Source: JAFLBB01 sp040007195 | GTDB taxonomy: Bacteria; Acidobacteriota; Terriglobia; Bryobacterales; Bryobacteraceae | Assembly: GCA_040007195.1 (NCBI GenBank) | Contig: JBDTVQ010000055.1 | Coordinates: 1-23,947 of the forward strand | Length of the DNA: 23,947 nt | Direction of reading: 5' to 3' | In this document: positions 22,821 through 23,947 of the stretch, one piece after another | Numbering within the stretch: the stretch's first letter is position 1 | Layout of the letters: each line of letters starts with the position of its first letter | Made by a program: the position numbers and the translations under genes | Notes under the pieces: model-generated | Databases searched by the model: none | Seen by the model: the letters and a program-made list of their open reading frames with translations, nothing else | What the model was told of the DNA's origin: nothing

Positions 22821-23670
22821 AGACCGGCTTCTTCTCACCCTGCTTCACGCTCGCCTCAATCGTACCGACGCCTTCGATGCGGGCGCGAACACGGTCGCCG
22901 GGCTTAATGCGGGCGCCTTTGGGGCAACCAGTGGAGATCAGATCGCCAGGGTGGAGCGTCTGATAGTCGGAGTGGAAGCGAACCAATTCAAACGGGCGCG
23001 TACGCATGTTGCGGACAAAATCTCGCGAGAAGACGGCGCCATTGTGTTCGGTGATCACTTCCAGCCCATCAACGTCGGCGATCTCGTCGGCGGTAACGAT
23101 GACCGGACCAAAGCTGAAGAAGGTATCGAAGCTTTTGGAGCGGGTGAGGTAGCGCGGATTCTTCGAAAGGACATCAAGCGCGGTGAGATCGAGCGTGGTC
23201 GTATATCCGAAGATGACGTCCTTCACATGATCGGAAGGGACATACTGGCAGCGCTTGCCGATGATCACGCCGAGTTCGCCTTCGGCATCGACGTCGTTGG
23301 TGATGTCAGTGGGCGGCAGCAGAATGTCACCACCGGGCTCGAACATGCACGAGGCCGGCTTCATGAAGCTGCCGGGCTCTTCGGGCTGCACTGCGTTGAT
23401 GTCCACCGCGTGCGAGTGGTAGTTCAGGCCGATGCACCAGATCTTCGGCGGAATCGGAAAGGGCACCAGTGGCCGTACTTTGTCGAAGGGCAGCGTAGTC
23501 ACGCCGTCCGCATTGAGTTGCGCGGCAACGCCCTGGCGGATGATCTGGAGCAGGTCGTTGGGCACTTTGCCGCCCATGCGGGCGTTGATCTCAGTGACGG
23601 GAGCGATGCCCGAAGCGGTGACGAGGCCGGCGTGAACGGCCCCGTCGTGGTGGAAGCGAATCAGTTTCAT
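22816..23670 (-). CDS. fumarylacetoacetate hydrolase family protein
   Basis: This 284-residue cytoplasmic enzyme is of the FAH superfamily, whose members hydrolyse or decarboxylate beta-diketo acids at the end of aromatic and sugar-acid degradation pathways, or tautomerise oxaloacetate. The N-terminus MKLIRFHHDGAVHAGLV is the usual small FAH N-domain. The catalytic domain has KIWCIGLNYHSHAVD (76-90), metal ligands E130 and E132 in DAEGELGVIIGK, and D161 in FGYTTTLDLTALD. Next come KSFDTFFSFGPVIVT and PGDLISTGCPKGA. Compared with the usual YTVANDVSARD and TGTPAG motifs, N and R in the first are both Leu and the second T is Cys. The ATG at 23668-23670 lies 21 bp after the stop of the upstream coiled-coil gene. 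Its stop falls inside the tandem repeat next to the convergent lactamase gene. Metal binding looks intact; the precise substrate is unknown. Confidence 0.9.
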   Translation of the reverse strand: MKLIRFHHDGAVHAGLVTASGIAPVTEINARMGGKVPNDLLQIIRQGVAAQLNADGVTTLPFDKVRPLVPFPIPPKIWCIGLNYHSHAVDINAVQPEEPGSFMKPASCMFEPGGDILLPPTDITNDVDAEGELGVIIGKRCQYVPSDHVKDVIFGYTTTLDLTALDVLSKNPRYLTRSKSFDTFFSFGPVIVTADEIADVDGLEVITEHNGAVFSRDFVRNMRTRPFELVRFHSDYQTLHPGDLISTGCPKGARIKPGDRVRARIEGVGTIEASVKQGEKKPVY

Positions 23671-23691
23671 GGGAGGCGGTTGGCCGCGCCC

Positions 23692-23947
23692 TTAGAACTC
23701 CATTTTGGCGACTAGCGCGGCGATTTCCGATTCTAGCGCAATGATGCGCTTGCGCATTTGGGCCTGCTGATCGCGCAGTACGGTGAGTTTGGCTTCCTGC
23801 GTGGAGAGTTCGCGCGAATAACGCTGCACTTGGTCCTGCTGGCCGCTGACATTGTTGAGCGCCGAGAGGTTTTCGCGGATACGCTGCTGATCCCGGAACA
23901 TTTCTTCGATCTGCTTGGCGGTATCTGCGTCATTGCGGCGCGTTTCA
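23692..23947 (-). CDS. C-terminal coiled coil of an upstream protein, probably DUF4139-like (partial)
   Basis: The frame is open from the right edge to a TAA at 23692-23694 and gives the last 84 residues of a protein whose start lies outside the window. The sequence is highly charged and helical. It includes KQIEEMFRDQQRIRENLSAL, then NNVSGQQDQVQRYSRELSTQEAKLTVL, and ends in IALESEIAALVAKMEF, a clear coiled coil. The FRDQQRIRENL...VQRYSREL..QE pattern resembles the C-terminus of DUF4139-containing proteins common in Acidobacteria, a resemblance I recall rather than one I could test. An internal ATG at 23899-23901 could be mistaken for a start, but the coiled coil continues upstream of it to the edge. 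The FAH-family gene follows 21 bp downstream on the same strand. Confidence 0.6.
   Translation of the reverse strand, partial: ETRRNDADTAKQIEEMFRDQQRIRENLSALNNVSGQQDQVQRYSRELSTQEAKLTVLRDQQAQMRKRIIALESEIAALVAKMEF

Noticed and set aside
22729..23715. 328-codon plus-strand frame opposite the FAH-family gene
   Set aside because: Antisense shadow; it also overlaps the 3' end of the lactamase gene.
1..23947. CRISPR arrays, tRNA or rRNA genes, insertion sequences, prophage or known defence genes
   Set aside because: No regularly spaced repeats, cloverleaf-like genes, transposase or integrase motifs, or defence domains were seen on either strand; the gaps between genes are too short to hide them.

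Overview
The window is a gene-dense chromosomal segment (high GC, gaps of 100 bp or less, many overlapping stops and starts). It carries no RNA gene, transposase, integrase or CRISPR array that I can see. The gene content points to a soil Acidobacteriota, most likely a Solibacter/Bryobacter-like member of class Terriglobia. The evidence is a large Oar-like TonB-dependent receptor with an N-terminal carboxypeptidase-regulatory domain, exported c-type cytochrome domains of the planctomycete/acidobacterial type, Tat-exported dienelactone hydrolase and amidohydrolase, and a PQQ-type beta-propeller protein. This placement rests on family recognition, not on a database search.

Layout. 1-1500 (-): the N-terminal 500 residues of an Lhr-type DNA helicase that runs off the left edge. 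1601-1969 (+): a DUF2809 membrane protein. 1987-4042 (-): PilZ-domain protein, adenylate kinase and a sugar-phosphate isomerase/epimerase-like TIM barrel. 4107-7924 (-): an L-lactate permease whose stop codon overlaps the start of a 734-residue exported protein joining two cytochrome c motifs, ankyrin repeats and a squalene-cyclase-like alpha/alpha toroid. 8003-8629 (+): an atypical SDR. 8626-11683 (-): a tight operon of three exported hydrolases (amidohydrolase, acetyl-xylan-esterase-like alpha/beta hydrolase, dienelactone hydrolase). 11723-13000 (+): an exported PQQ-like propeller. 12955-14069 (-): an EamA-like half transporter and an MddA/NnrU-like membrane methyltransferase whose 3' end overlaps the propeller gene. 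14109-18498 (-): TonB-dependent receptor followed 7 bp later by a lipoprotein. 18561-20419 (+): DUF3311 protein and Na+/solute symporter, divergent from the receptor. 20480-22781 (+): DHH phosphoesterase, DUF1801/frataxin-like protein and a subclass B3 metallo-beta-lactamase, spaced 14 bp apart. 22816-23947 (-): a fumarylacetoacetate-hydrolase-family enzyme and the C-terminal coiled coil of an upstream, probably DUF4139-like, protein.

How the parts may work together (inference). The cell appears equipped to scavenge small organic compounds: outer-membrane uptake (TonB receptor and lipoprotein), inner-membrane uptake (symporter, lactate permease), and envelope hydrolysis of esters or lactones (three-hydrolase operon). 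FAH-family and TIM-barrel enzymes would act in the cytoplasm. The exported cytochrome/ankyrin/toroid protein is the most unusual architecture. I see no clear defence, mobile or otherwise wholly new system; the strongest leads are that fusion protein, the exported hydrolase operon, and the receptor/lipoprotein/symporter cluster.
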